Of a DNA stretch of 64,000 bases, positions 35,428-44,123 are shown piece by piece. The translations under genes and the position numbers were made by a program. The DNA comes from CAZDUS01 sp964508705 (lineage in GTDB: Bacteria; Verrucomicrobiota; Kiritimatiellia; CAIKKV01; CAITUY01), in assembly GCA_964508705.1 (NCBI GenBank), contig CAZDUS010000003.1, forward strand, positions 30,236-94,235, read 5' to 3'. The first letter of the stretch is position 1. Every line of letters begins with the position of its first letter. The notes under the pieces are model-generated. The model was not told where the DNA came from and made no database searches. It worked only from the letters and a program-made list of their open reading frames with translations.

Positions 35428-37071
35428 TCAGAGGGTCTTCATGGCGGGTGTATGGATCCAGATGGCGAAACGGGCGACGATCATGATGGAATAAATCAGT
35501 ATGATAGCGAAGATGGGCACAGGGGGGATGGTCCAATGGCCGCCGGGGATGGTTGATAAGAAATCAATGAAGTGGTTGAGGCCACAGGCGAGCCCCACGT
35601 TGGCGTGATTGAAGATGTCGGCGAAAAACAGAGCGCAGGATCCCAGGGCAAGGGATAAGGCACCGGTAAGGATAATGAGCGATGAGAGGGGAACCGCTAT
35701 CAGGTTGCCAAGCAAGCCGATGGGGGCGACGGAATTGAAGTACAGGGCTGTCATGGGGGCTGTAACGATGGCGGCGGACAGGGTCAGTGCCACCAGTCCG
35801 GCGAAACCCATGGCAAATTCCCGCAGGATGGCTTTTGATGCAGGATCAGCTTGCAGTTGAAGTGGATCTTTACGGATTCGACGGAACAGGGGTTCTGCGA
35901 AGATTGGTGTGAAGAGGGTAATGCCAAGGACGGCGATGAAGGAAAGCAGGAATCCGGCGTCGGTCAGGTTGTCGGGCGACCAACCCAGCAGGAGAATGGC
36001 GGCGGCGCCGAGCGAGGAATAGATGTCCGACTTGCGGCCCAGCAGTGGGGCGGTCCAGAACAGGATGCCCATGATGCAGGCGCGGGTGGCGCTCGATTGC
36101 AGGCCGGTCATGATGGTGTAGAGCAGAAGCAGCGGGGCGAGCGCCAGGATCCAGCGTGTTCGAGGCATGCCGCAGGAGGAAAGCGCCAATACCAGGACGG
36201 CGGCCAGAATGACCACATGGGAACCACTGATCGCGAAGACATGCAGAGTGCTGGTGTTGGCAAACGATTGGTAAAGATCGCGCGGCATTTGTCCCCGGAC
36301 CCCCAGGAGCAAGGAATTCAATATGGCGGATTCCCGTGGGAATTTGGAGATGCCGTGGTTCAGGATTTCCAAGGCCTTGTCGCGTGCCGACAAGGCGAAC
36401 TGAATGATGCCGCTGCCATGTCCTGAGGTGATCCAGCGGGCGGATCGGCCGGCGGACATGAAGACGGGAGCGGGATGAGCCGAGTTGCGAGCGGTGGCGT
36501 TTGTGCCAAGTGTCAGGAACCCGGAGAAGGACCAGCGTTCGCCGTAGCGGGGAGGTTTGAATTTGGCAGGCAGTTTGAAGCGAACCCAGGCGGGGCCCCC
36601 AACGGCCTGCCAAGGCAGTTCATTTGAGAGGCGCAGATGTTCAATGGCAACGGGGGCCTTCCATGTGATGATATTGGTTGAGGCGCCGTAGGGTGATGTT
36701 GGAACGCGGCAAGATTCCGGGTCCACGATGACGGCATCGTCGTCAAGTATCCCGATGAGTCCGACGCCGGTGGTTGGAGAGGATAAGATGGAGGCGACAG
36801 GGGGTGGCCGCGATTTCGTTTGCATGGCGGCATGAGTCCATCCGACGCAGGCGATAGCGAGGAGCATGGCGGTGGATGAAAAGTGGCCAACGATGACGGA
36901 TGATGAGCGGATAGTGGCAAGGCAGGTTATGAGGAGAATGACGCCAGTGACGAGCGGGACCGAGGAAGATTGGGCGCTGTTCAGGCCAACGTAGATACCT
37001 GCAGAAAAGAAAATGGCGATTCCCGTAAGCGGGCGTCTGGCAAGTTGCTGCATGGCTAGGCGGACAAGCAA
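35428..37071 (-). CDS. comEC: ComEC/Rec2-type DNA uptake channel protein lacking the hydrolase domain
   Basis: The 547-residue protein has an N-terminal membrane pair with a beta-rich OB-like domain (DUF4131 region, about 60-260) and then the Competence channel domain: HVFAISGSHVVILAAVLVL, LQSSATRACIMG, and GWSPDNLTDAGFLLSFIAVLG. It ends after the last membrane segments, without the C-terminal metallo-beta-lactamase domain present in many ComEC proteins of about 750 residues. ComEC moves single-stranded DNA across the inner membrane. A pilus retraction ATPase gene is elsewhere in the window, which fits a transformation system. The start overlaps thiD by 16 bases. Confidence 0.88.
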   Translation of the reverse strand: MLVRLAMQQLARRPLTGIAIFFSAGIYVGLNSAQSSSVPLVTGVILLITCLATIRSSSVIVGHFSSTAMLLAIACVGWTHAAMQTKSRPPPVASILSSPTTGVGLIGILDDDAVIVDPESCRVPTSPYGASTNIITWKAPVAIEHLRLSNELPWQAVGGPAWVRFKLPAKFKPPRYGERWSFSGFLTLGTNATARNSAHPAPVFMSAGRSARWITSGHGSGIIQFALSARDKALEILNHGISKFPRESAILNSLLLGVRGQMPRDLYQSFANTSTLHVFAISGSHVVILAAVLVLALSSCGMPRTRWILALAPLLLLYTIMTGLQSSATRACIMGILFWTAPLLGRKSDIYSSLGAAAILLLGWSPDNLTDAGFLLSFIAVLGITLFTPIFAEPLFRRIRKDPLQLQADPASKAILREFAMGFAGLVALTLSAAIVTAPMTALYFNSVAPIGLLGNLIAVPLSSLIILTGALSLALGSCALFFADIFNHANVGLACGLNHFIDFLSTIPGGHWTIPPVPIFAIILIYSIMIVARFAIWIHTPAMKTL

Positions 37072-37853
37072 AAATTCAATGGGGTGTGTTTGCCTGCGGG
37101 TCTGCCGGTGCGAAGGGCGTTGGTGACGAAGGCCTTCGCCACGGCAACGGCTTCATGCAGGTCATTGCCTGACGCAAGGGCGGCTGTGAGCGCGGCGGAG
37201 AAGGTGCAGCCGGTTCCGTGGGTGCCTGCAACGCGGGCGCGCGGTAAGGTATAGAGCGTGATTTCATCATCAACGCAGAGGATATCCACGACGTGGTTGC
37301 CCTTGAGGTGGCCACCCTTGGCAATACAGGCGGTGGAAAAACGGCGGGCGATAAGCCGGGCGGCCTGAGTTAGATCGTCAAGCGTGTTGATGCGGCAATC
37401 CGCAAGGATTTCGGCTTCCTGAAGGTTTGGAGTGATGACGGTGGCGAGGGGGAGGAGGGTCGAGCAGAGGGCTTTCATGGCATCCTCGCGAAGCAGGCGA
37501 GCCCCGGAGGTGGCGACCATGACGGGGTCGACGACGAGAGGGAAGGTGGGGCCCCGTTTGAGTTCTTTCGCGACGGCACGGATGATGGGGTCGGAAAACA
37601 ACATGCCTGTCTTGGCGGCGGCGACGGGGTATCCATCGGTCACCGCGCGAATCTGTTTGGTCACCATGGCCGGTGACGCCGCCTCGATGCCTGTGACACC
37701 ATCGGGGTTCTGGGCGGTCAGGCAGGTAATGGCCGAGGTGCCGAAGACCCGCATGGCTGTAAAGGTTTTGAGGTCTGCCTGAATCCCCGCTCCTCCGCCG
37801 CTATCGGAACCGGCGATGGTGAGCGCGACGGGGATGGAGGTTGGGGGGGGCAT
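37056..37853 (-). CDS. thiD: Hydroxymethylpyrimidine (phosphate) kinase
   Basis: The 265-residue ribokinase-fold protein opens with ALTIAGSDSGGGAGIQADLK, the ThiD signature, followed by CLTAQNPDGV, VVDPVMVATSG, and the anion-hole motif GTHGTGCTFSAAL with the catalytic Asp replaced or aligned within TGCTFS, as usual in ThiD. It phosphorylates HMP and HMP-P for thiamine. No other thi genes are here. It is followed by comEC with an overlap. Confidence 0.92.
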   Translation of the reverse strand: MPPPTSIPVALTIAGSDSGGGAGIQADLKTFTAMRVFGTSAITCLTAQNPDGVTGIEAASPAMVTKQIRAVTDGYPVAAAKTGMLFSDPIIRAVAKELKRGPTFPLVVDPVMVATSGARLLREDAMKALCSTLLPLATVITPNLQEAEILADCRINTLDDLTQAARLIARRFSTACIAKGGHLKGNHVVDILCVDDEITLYTLPRARVAGTHGTGCTFSAALTAALASGNDLHEAVAVAKAFVTNALRTGRPAGKHTPLNFCLSA

Positions 37854-37857
37854 ACGT

Positions 37858-37893
37858 CAGAATCCAGAATCCAGAATCCAGAATCCAGAAGGC
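37858..37893. repeat. Heptad tandem repeat CAGAATC
   Basis: Four exact head-to-tail copies of the 7-base unit CAGAATC plus a partial copy. Beyond them TTCTGAAT and ATTCAGAA form an 8-base inverted repeat with a 9-base gap. It fills the space between thiD and argG. Confidence 0.85.
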
Positions 37894-37939
37894 AGAGTTC
37901 TGAATGGCCTGGTATTCAGAATTTGGACGCATTCTTTGT

Positions 37940-39172
37940 TCATGTCTTGATTTGTCCAGCCTTGGCCAAGGAGCGGGCTTCCACGCTTTGGATCTCGGCA
38001 TACCCTTGAGAACTGACAGGGTTCAAGCCTTCGCTGGCTTCCATTGAGGAGTCGGCCTCGTTGTAGATAGAGGCGGGGCAGTCGGTCAAGCTGACGAAGT
38101 GCAGGTTGCCCTTGTAGAGTCCGAGGGTGACCGTGCCGGTTGCCTGTGAGGACAGCACGTCGATGGCGGCGCGGGCCGCGCGGGTGACGGGATCGAAGTA
38201 GCGTCCATCGTAGATTTGATCGGCGACGAGTTTGGATAACTGCATAAACAGGAGGGAAGCGCGGCGGTCCATGGTGGCTTGATAGACCTGGCGCAGGGCT
38301 GTACCCAACAGTTCCATGCCCGGCGCCTCGTACACGCCACGGCTCTTGGTGCCGATGATGCGGTTTTCGAGGGCGTTCTTCATGCCAATGCCGTTACGGC
38401 CGCCGAGGCGATTGGCTTCGACAATGGCCTCCAGCGGAGAGACCTTGCGTCCGTTGATGGCCACGCAGCGGGCTTTCTCGAAGCGGAAAGAAACCTCTTC
38501 GGTTTTGTCCGGAGCCTGCATGGGCCAGACGCCCATGGTGGGAACGACGATGGTGCAGGGCGTCTCGATGCTCTCCAAGTCTTCAGCTTCGTGCGACAGG
38601 CCGGCGAGATTGGCATCGGTGGAATAGCGCTTCTTACTTCCTACGACGGCTTCGATGCCAAAGCGGTCAAGGTAGGCGGCCATTTGAGTGCGGCCGGGGA
38701 ATTCGGTTAGCAGGGATGGGTCGCGCCAGGGGGCGTAGACCCGCATTTCCGGGGCGAGCACGTTCGTATAGCGTTCGAAGCGCATCTGGTCGTTGCCGCG
38801 ACCTGTGGCTCCGTGTGCAAGCACGGTGCAACCTGCGGCTTTCATACGGGGGATGAGGCCGCGGACGGTGACGGCACGCGCGATACCGGTGGAGTTCCAA
38901 TAGCCGCCATCGTACATGGCTTGAGACTGGATAACCTCAAAGCAGGCTTCGGCCATTTCAGCCTTGAGATCAACGATGTTCGTTTCGGCACCACAGGGGG
39001 CCATCTTTTTCTTGATATCGTTGATGTCTTTTTCGTCCGGTTGGCCCAGGTCGGCGGAGAAGCAGGTGACTTTGACACCCATTTCAACCAGTTTCTTGGT
39101 GATGGTCTTGCTGTCGAGACCGCCGGAAACACAAATGCCAACATGCTGTTTCTTAAGTTCGCTGATAACCAT
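37940..39172 (-). CDS. argG: Argininosuccinate synthase
   Basis: The 410-residue product has the PP-loop VSGGLDSKT at the N-terminus (Ser where many have Thr), DLGQPDEKDI, GARGND-like HGATGRGNDQMRFE, and EFPGRTQM. It joins citrulline and aspartate with ATP to give argininosuccinate. Sequence near DAN LAGLSHEAEDLE matches the ArgG fold. It is last of the arginine genes in transcription order argJ-argB-argD-argG, separated from argD by a palindromic insertion. argC, argF and argH are not here. Confidence 0.94.
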   Translation of the reverse strand: MVISELKKQHVGICVSGGLDSKTITKKLVEMGVKVTCFSADLGQPDEKDINDIKKKMAPCGAETNIVDLKAEMAEACFEVIQSQAMYDGGYWNSTGIARAVTVRGLIPRMKAAGCTVLAHGATGRGNDQMRFERYTNVLAPEMRVYAPWRDPSLLTEFPGRTQMAAYLDRFGIEAVVGSKKRYSTDANLAGLSHEAEDLESIETPCTIVVPTMGVWPMQAPDKTEEVSFRFEKARCVAINGRKVSPLEAIVEANRLGGRNGIGMKNALENRIIGTKSRGVYEAPGMELLGTALRQVYQATMDRRASLLFMQLSKLVADQIYDGRYFDPVTRAARAAIDVLSSQATGTVTLGLYKGNLHFVSLTDCPASIYNEADSSMEASEGLNPVSSQGYAEIQSVEARSLAKAGQIKT

Positions 39173-39187
39173 TGAATTTCTCCTGTT

Positions 39188-39300
39188 TGGAATGCGGCGG
39201 CTTGACGCCGCTATTCTGCGACCCGGCTTGACGGGTCAGGCCCAAGAGTTGGCACGTCAAGCCGCGCCATTACAAAGCGGCGTCAAGCCGCCGCACTTCA
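39188..39300. repeat. Complex palindromic element between argD and argG
   Basis: Perfect 20-base arms TGCGGCGGCTTGACGCCGCT (39193-39212) and its complement (39276-39295) extend to about 28 bases with two mismatches. Two inner blocks carry the same core (CCGGCTTGACGGG and CACGTCAAGCCG), so GCTTGACG occurs twice in each orientation. It resembles REP/BIME-type units. It sits in the argD-argG gap. Confidence 0.85.
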
Positions 39301-39332
39301 AACAAGTTATTCCACCATTTTCCGTAGTGGGG

Positions 39333-40544
39333 TTATTCCTCGGTTGATTTCTCCACGCCGTGGAATTCGGCCAACGCGTCATCGATGATCTCCAGCGCCT
39401 CGTCGAGTTCGCTTTCCTTGACGTTCAGTGGCGGGAGGAAACGGATGACGTTTTCGCCCGCGGTGATGACGAGCAGGCCGTTATCGCAAAGGATTTTAGC
39501 CAGCGGCTTGGCGGGGACGTCCAGCACCAGACCCAGCATGAGTCCCATGCCTCGCACTTCCTTGACGTGTTCATAGGCTTCGATGAAGTCAGTGAGCGCA
39601 TCCTTGAAATCGGCGCCAATTTCCGCGGCGCGTTCGACAAGCCCGTCGCTCTCGATCACATTCAGCGTGGCGAGGGCGGCGGCACAGGCGACTGGCGACC
39701 CTCCGAAGGTGCTGGCATGTTTGCCGGGCTGGAAAACATCCGCAACTTTAGGGCTGGTCACGATGGCTCCGATGGGGAATCCGCTTCCGAGCGACTTGGC
39801 CATTGAGAAGGCATCAGGCGTCACCTCGGCGCTTTGGAATCCGAACCAGTTTCCGGTCCGTCCCATTCCGCACTGAACTTCATCGCAGAAGAGCAGGATG
39901 TTCTTCTTATCGCAGAGGGCGCGCAGACCCTTCAGGAATTCAGGGGTGGCGGTGATGATGCCGCCTTCGCCTTGAATCGGCTCGACCAGGATGGCGGCGG
40001 TGCGGTCGCTAACGACGCTTTTCAGTGAATCGAGGTTATTCAGTTCGGCGTAGAGGAAGCCATCGGGCATCGGCTCGAACCCGTCCTGATACTTTGTCTG
40101 GCCGGTGGCTGCCACGGTGGCCAGGGTGCGGCCATGGAACGAGTTCTTCATGGAGACGATCTCGTACTTGCCCAGATCGCTACCCCAGAGACGCGCCAGC
40201 TTGATCAACGCCTCGTTGGCTTCGGCGCCGGAGTTGCAGAAGAACACTTTCCCGCCCAGTGAGATTGTTGAAAGTTTTTCGGCGAGCACGGCCTGATGCT
40301 CGTTGTGATAGAGGTTGGAAACGTGCATCAGCTTTGCGACCTGCTGTTGAACGGCCTCGACAACCTTGGGATGGCAATGGCCGACGTTCTGGCAGGCGAT
40401 GCCGCCCACGAAGTCCAGATAGACCTTGCCCTCGTTATCCCACACCCGGGTGCCTTTGCCCTTCACGAGCGTGAGGCTGGGGGTGTGATAGGTTGGAATT
40501 ACATACTGTTGATATTTCGCGGTTATTTCTGTTGTAGTCATCAT
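39333..40544 (-). CDS. argD: Acetylornithine aminotransferase
   Basis: The 403-residue class III PLP enzyme has CNSGAEANEALIKLAR, FCDEVQCGMGRTG for the cofactor Asp, and the Schiff-base Lys in FSMAKSLGSGFPIGA. It converts N-acetylglutamate semialdehyde to acetylornithine. The gene overlaps argB by 4 bases; the second Met is an equally possible start. Confidence 0.94.
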   Translation of the reverse strand: MMTTTEITAKYQQYVIPTYHTPSLTLVKGKGTRVWDNEGKVYLDFVGGIACQNVGHCHPKVVEAVQQQVAKLMHVSNLYHNEHQAVLAEKLSTISLGGKVFFCNSGAEANEALIKLARLWGSDLGKYEIVSMKNSFHGRTLATVAATGQTKYQDGFEPMPDGFLYAELNNLDSLKSVVSDRTAAILVEPIQGEGGIITATPEFLKGLRALCDKKNILLFCDEVQCGMGRTGNWFGFQSAEVTPDAFSMAKSLGSGFPIGAIVTSPKVADVFQPGKHASTFGGSPVACAAALATLNVIESDGLVERAAEIGADFKDALTDFIEAYEHVKEVRGMGLMLGLVLDVPAKPLAKILCDNGLLVITAGENVIRFLPPLNVKESELDEALEIIDDALAEFHGVEKSTEE

Positions 40545-41413
40545 TCTGTGATCTCCGTTCCTACTCCTTTGTCTGTAAAAATCTCCAACAACAATGAATG
40601 GGGAAGGCGCCCGTCAATGATGTGAATCTTGCGGACTCCCGCCTCCAGTGCTTCCACGCAACTTCTGATTTTCGGCAACATGCCGCCATCAATGACGCCG
40701 GTCTTGATCAATTCCTCGACTTCCTTGATACGCAAGGTTGAGAAGAGGGTGGAGGCGTCATTACGGTCCCGGAGGAGTCCCGGGACATCGGAAAGAAAGG
40801 CCAGTTTCCGGGCCTTGAGTTCACGCGCCACAGCGGCGGCGGCGTCATCGGCGTTCAGGTTGTAGAGATGACCATCGGGGCCGCGTCCAAGCGGGGTGAC
40901 GACGGGGATTGTCTCTGTCTTGAAACATTCCAGCAGGTGGAGGATATGGACATGGCGGATATCGCCAACGTAACCCCAATCGGAGGATTCACCGGTGACG
41001 GGATCTTTTTCGACGCGTTTTTCGACTTCGAAGATGGTGTTGCCGTCGATACGGCAGGCACGTGCGCCGCGCTTCTTCAGGCTGTCCAGCAAGGATGCGT
41101 TGACCTTGTTCTTGATAGTGGATTCAACCACCTTGATGGTGGCATCGTCGGTGACTCGCAGGCCTTTAACGAATTTCGGGACCAGTCCGGCTTCGGACAT
41201 GGCGCGGGAAATGGCTTTTCCGCCGCCGTGCACAATGACCGGGCGCATGCCGATACATTCCATGAAGGTGACATCGGCCAGGATGTTTTCCACCTGGCGC
41301 GGGTCCTCCATGGCGCTACCGCCGAATTTCACGACCACGATGGCGTCGCGGAAGTCCTGTATGTAAGGAAGGGCTTCAATCAGGATATCGGCTTTGGCGA
41401 TGGCGTGTTCCAT
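40541..41413 (-). CDS. argB: Acetylglutamate kinase
   Basis: The 290-residue amino-acid kinase has VVKFGGSAM near residue 30, VHGGGKAIS around 62, and the NINADDAAAAVA-type block NLNADDAAAAV. It phosphorylates N-acetylglutamate. Position between argJ and argD with overlapping ends at both sides shows a tight operon. Whether it is arginine-inhibited cannot be told with confidence. Confidence 0.95.
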   Translation of the reverse strand: MEHAIAKADILIEALPYIQDFRDAIVVVKFGGSAMEDPRQVENILADVTFMECIGMRPVIVHGGGKAISRAMSEAGLVPKFVKGLRVTDDATIKVVESTIKNKVNASLLDSLKKRGARACRIDGNTIFEVEKRVEKDPVTGESSDWGYVGDIRHVHILHLLECFKTETIPVVTPLGRGPDGHLYNLNADDAAAAVARELKARKLAFLSDVPGLLRDRNDASTLFSTLRIKEVEELIKTGVIDGGMLPKIRSCVEALEAGVRKIHIIDGRLPHSLLLEIFTDKGVGTEITE

Positions 41414-42633
41414 CAGGTCATGTACTCCGCGTTGATGGCGACGTATTCCTTGCTCAGGTCGCAGGTGTAGATGGTGATTTCGGATTTGCCGAGGTGCAGG
41501 TCCACCTTGATTGAGAATTCCTTGAGGGCATAGACCTTGGCGAGTTCCGAGAGGGAGAATGACTCAGCGGCTTTGCCACCCTGGACGGCCGGGATGTCAT
41601 TAAACGAGATATCCACGCGGCCTTCCTCGATGCGGGCGCCGGAATAGCCGAGTGCGGCCATGATCCTGCCCCAGTTCGGGTCGCCGCCGTTCCAGGCGGT
41701 CTTGACGAGGGGTGATTTGGCGATGGCACGGGCGCAGGCACGGGCATCGCTCCGGCTGGGGGCCCCAGTCACGGTGACAGTCACGAACTTGGTGGCTCCT
41801 TCGCCATCCTTGACTACCATGAGTGCCAATTCGCGGGCCACGTATTCAAGGGCGTGGCAGAACTTGCGCCAGTCATGATGTTTACGGTCGAGCAGGTTGT
41901 TGCCTGCGGCACCGTTGGCGAGCAGGAGGACGGTGTCGTTGGTGCTTTCATCGCCATCCACAACGATGCGGTTAAAGCTGATATCCACGGCGTGTACGAG
42001 TTCGAGCTGAAGGGCGCGCTGATCCACGGCGGCATCGGTGGTGATGAATGCCAGCATGGTGGCCATGTTCGGGGCGATCATGCCGGATCCCTTGGCCATG
42101 CCGGCGATAGTGACGGGCTTGCCATCGATGGTGACGGTGACGGCGACTTCCTTCTTCACGAGGTCGGTGGTCAGGATGGCTTCGGCGGCGCGGGAGCCGT
42201 TGTCCGGCGAAAGTTGCTGGGCGAGGGCGGGTAGGGACGCCTCGATTTTTGGCATGGGAAGCGGGATGCCGATGGTGCCGGTTGAGCAGACGAACACGAG
42301 GTTTTTCCCGATGCCCAGGACATTGGACGTCAGTTCGGCCATGCGTTCGGCGTCAAGGAAGCCTTGTTCGCCGGTGCAGGCGTTGGCGTTGCCTGCATTG
42401 ATGATGATGGCCTGGCCCTGACCCCAGATCAGGTGGCGTTCGCAAAGTTTTACCGGAGCGGCCTTTACACGGTTGGTGGTAAAGGTGCCGGCTACGGATG
42501 CGGTTGTTTCGGAGACAAGGAGGGTAAGGTCATCGCGCTTGCGGCTTTCCTTGATGCCGGCGCGGAGAGTAGCCGCCTTGAACCCTTTTGGGGAGGTAAT
42601 GTTGCCAGTAATAACGTCAAAAGCTTTCTTCAT
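41413..42633 (-). CDS. argJ: Glutamate N-acetyltransferase/ornithine acetyltransferase
   Basis: The 406-residue precursor has the self-cleavage site in APNMATMLAF, where Thr192 becomes the N-terminal nucleophile of the beta chain. KGSGMIAPN before it and NDPNWGRI-type GGDPNWGRIMAALG after it are conserved. It recycles the acetyl group between acetylornithine and glutamate, so no argA is needed in the cyclic route. First gene of the arg unit; divergent from the acyltransferase gene, so the promoter should lie in the 219-base gap. Confidence 0.95.
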   Translation of the reverse strand: MKKAFDVITGNITSPKGFKAATLRAGIKESRKRDDLTLLVSETTASVAGTFTTNRVKAAPVKLCERHLIWGQGQAIIINAGNANACTGEQGFLDAERMAELTSNVLGIGKNLVFVCSTGTIGIPLPMPKIEASLPALAQQLSPDNGSRAAEAILTTDLVKKEVAVTVTIDGKPVTIAGMAKGSGMIAPNMATMLAFITTDAAVDQRALQLELVHAVDISFNRIVVDGDESTNDTVLLLANGAAGNNLLDRKHHDWRKFCHALEYVARELALMVVKDGEGATKFVTVTVTGAPSRSDARACARAIAKSPLVKTAWNGGDPNWGRIMAALGYSGARIEEGRVDISFNDIPAVQGGKAAESFSLSELAKVYALKEFSIKVDLHLGKSEITIYTCDLSKEYVAINAEYMT

Positions 42634-42852
42634 CGCTATTCAATCCTTCGAAAATCAACTTGTACAATAGCCGTGGCATCTTGATGGATACCAGAGGCTT
42701 CCTTTCGCCAGAAGGCCGGGGACTATCGGGGAAATGGAGATGAAAGTCGAACATAAAAAATGGTCTGAAGTGTTGAAGCGGGGAGTGAACGGGGCTTGCC
42801 GTGGCAGGGGTGAGTTGATAAGTAACGACGAGCAATTTGGGAGGACAGGTTA

Positions 42853-43689
42853 ATGGCGGGGAAGCGCATCAGGACATCCAATGAATTCCGAGACGCATTG
42901 CGCACAGGATTGGAGTATCGCACGGGGGGAGGGGGTGGCTGGTTCCGTTTCGGGCCCCTTGGCGGCTTGCGTTCCTTTTGTTTTCATGTCCGGGTGCTGA
43001 TGGTGTATATGAGCGCACGGCGGATGATCAAGGATGGAGATCTGTCGCTGGATAGCTATGCCGACCGGTCGTATGCGTCCATGAAAGCGGCGGAGGGCGC
43101 AGGCGGAGTTGTTGAGGTGGGCGGGCTTGAGCATGTGGCAGGAGTGAGCGGGCCGGTTGTGTTTGTGGGCAATCACATGAGCACGCTGGAGACGTTGTTA
43201 TTGCCCGGTTTGATCCTGCCGTTCAAGGAAGTGGCGTTTGTGGTCAAGCAAAGCCTGTTGGATTATCCTGTTTTTGGTAAGATCATGCGCGCGGTGAAGC
43301 AGATCGCCGTGGCGCGTGTGAATCCGAGGGATGATTTAAAAGTGGTGTTGACGCAAGGGGAGGCGATGTTGAAGGCGGGGGTGTCGGTGGTGATTTTCCC
43401 GCAGGCCACGCGGTCCGTTGAGTTTGATGTGGCGGAGTTTAACACGTTGGGGGTCAAGTTGGCCGCGAGGGCGGGGGTCCCCCTGGTGCCGTTGGCGTTG
43501 AAGACGGACTTCATGGGGAACGGGAGAGTTTTCAAGGATCTTGGATATGTGGATCATCGTAAGACTATTCATTTTGAGTTTGGGGCACCGATGGATGTGA
43601 AGGGGAATGGGCGCGAGGCACATGAGGCCGTTGTGGCTTTCATTTCCTCCCGTTTGCGTCAATGGGGCGGATTGGTGAAAGGAGCGTGA
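42853..43689 (+). CDS. PlsC-like lipid acyltransferase
   Basis: The 278-residue product contains the acyltransferase blocks VFVGNHMSTLET (H108, with Glu113 where HX4D is usual), a basic ARVNPRDD block, and VVIFPQATRS in place of the common FPEGTRS. One N-terminal hydrophobic stretch could anchor it to the membrane. It probably transfers a fatty acid to a glycerophospholipid or ornithine-type lipid. The variant catalytic residues make the exact reaction uncertain. GGAGG precedes the ATG. The next gene starts 5 bases on. Confidence 0.8.
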   Translation: MAGKRIRTSNEFRDALRTGLEYRTGGGGGWFRFGPLGGLRSFCFHVRVLMVYMSARRMIKDGDLSLDSYADRSYASMKAAEGAGGVVEVGGLEHVAGVSGPVVFVGNHMSTLETLLLPGLILPFKEVAFVVKQSLLDYPVFGKIMRAVKQIAVARVNPRDDLKVVLTQGEAMLKAGVSVVIFPQATRSVEFDVAEFNTLGVKLAARAGVPLVPLALKTDFMGNGRVFKDLGYVDHRKTIHFEFGAPMDVKGNGREAHEAVVAFISSRLRQWGGLVKGA

Positions 43690-43694
43690 GCTAG

Positions 43695-44114
43695 ATGAGT
43701 CCGGATTTGCAAATGAGTGTGTTGTGTGATGACGTTAGGCAGGAGCGAAGCGGCAAGTTTATCTTGATTGGGCTGTTTGACGTGATCGGATTGCCGGTGT
43801 ATCCGGCGGTCTTTCCGAGGATATGCATTGTCAACAGGTGGTGTTGCGGGCAAGGAAAGTTCAATGAGCGGACGCGTATTGTGGGAGCGGACGGGACCAC
43901 GGTGGTGGCAGAGAGCAAGGATGTTCCCGTGAATCTGCCTGAGGCCGAGGCGACGTGTACCAACGTGCAGATGTTCATCAACCTGCGACTTGAGACGGAG
44001 GGGGTCTACTGGGTGGAGATCCTGTTGGATGGGGATATCAAGCTTCGATATCCGATACGGGCCAACCGGGTGGCCATGCCGCCGCAGGGTGGCGAGCATA
44101 AAGCGCAGGGGTGA
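43695..44114 (+). CDS. DUF6941-like small protein
   Basis: The 139-residue product begins LQMSVLCDDVRQERSGKFILIGLFDV, like the DUF6941 proteins (CDDVR, NGK, LIG pattern), and ends with a beta strand pair EGVYWVEILLDGDIKLRYPI. The fold is probably a beta-sandwich. No function is known. It is placed between the acyltransferase and alr with short gaps, so it likely shares their transcript. Confidence 0.7.
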   Translation: MSPDLQMSVLCDDVRQERSGKFILIGLFDVIGLPVYPAVFPRICIVNRWCCGQGKFNERTRIVGADGTTVVAESKDVPVNLPEAEATCTNVQMFINLRLETEGVYWVEILLDGDIKLRYPIRANRVAMPPQGGEHKAQG

Positions 44115-44123
44115 GGATTGTTG

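Noticed and set aside
37858..37893. CRISPR array
   Set aside because: The repeat unit is 7 bases with no spacers; it is a simple tandem repeat. No array of 24-40 base repeats with spacers was seen anywhere.
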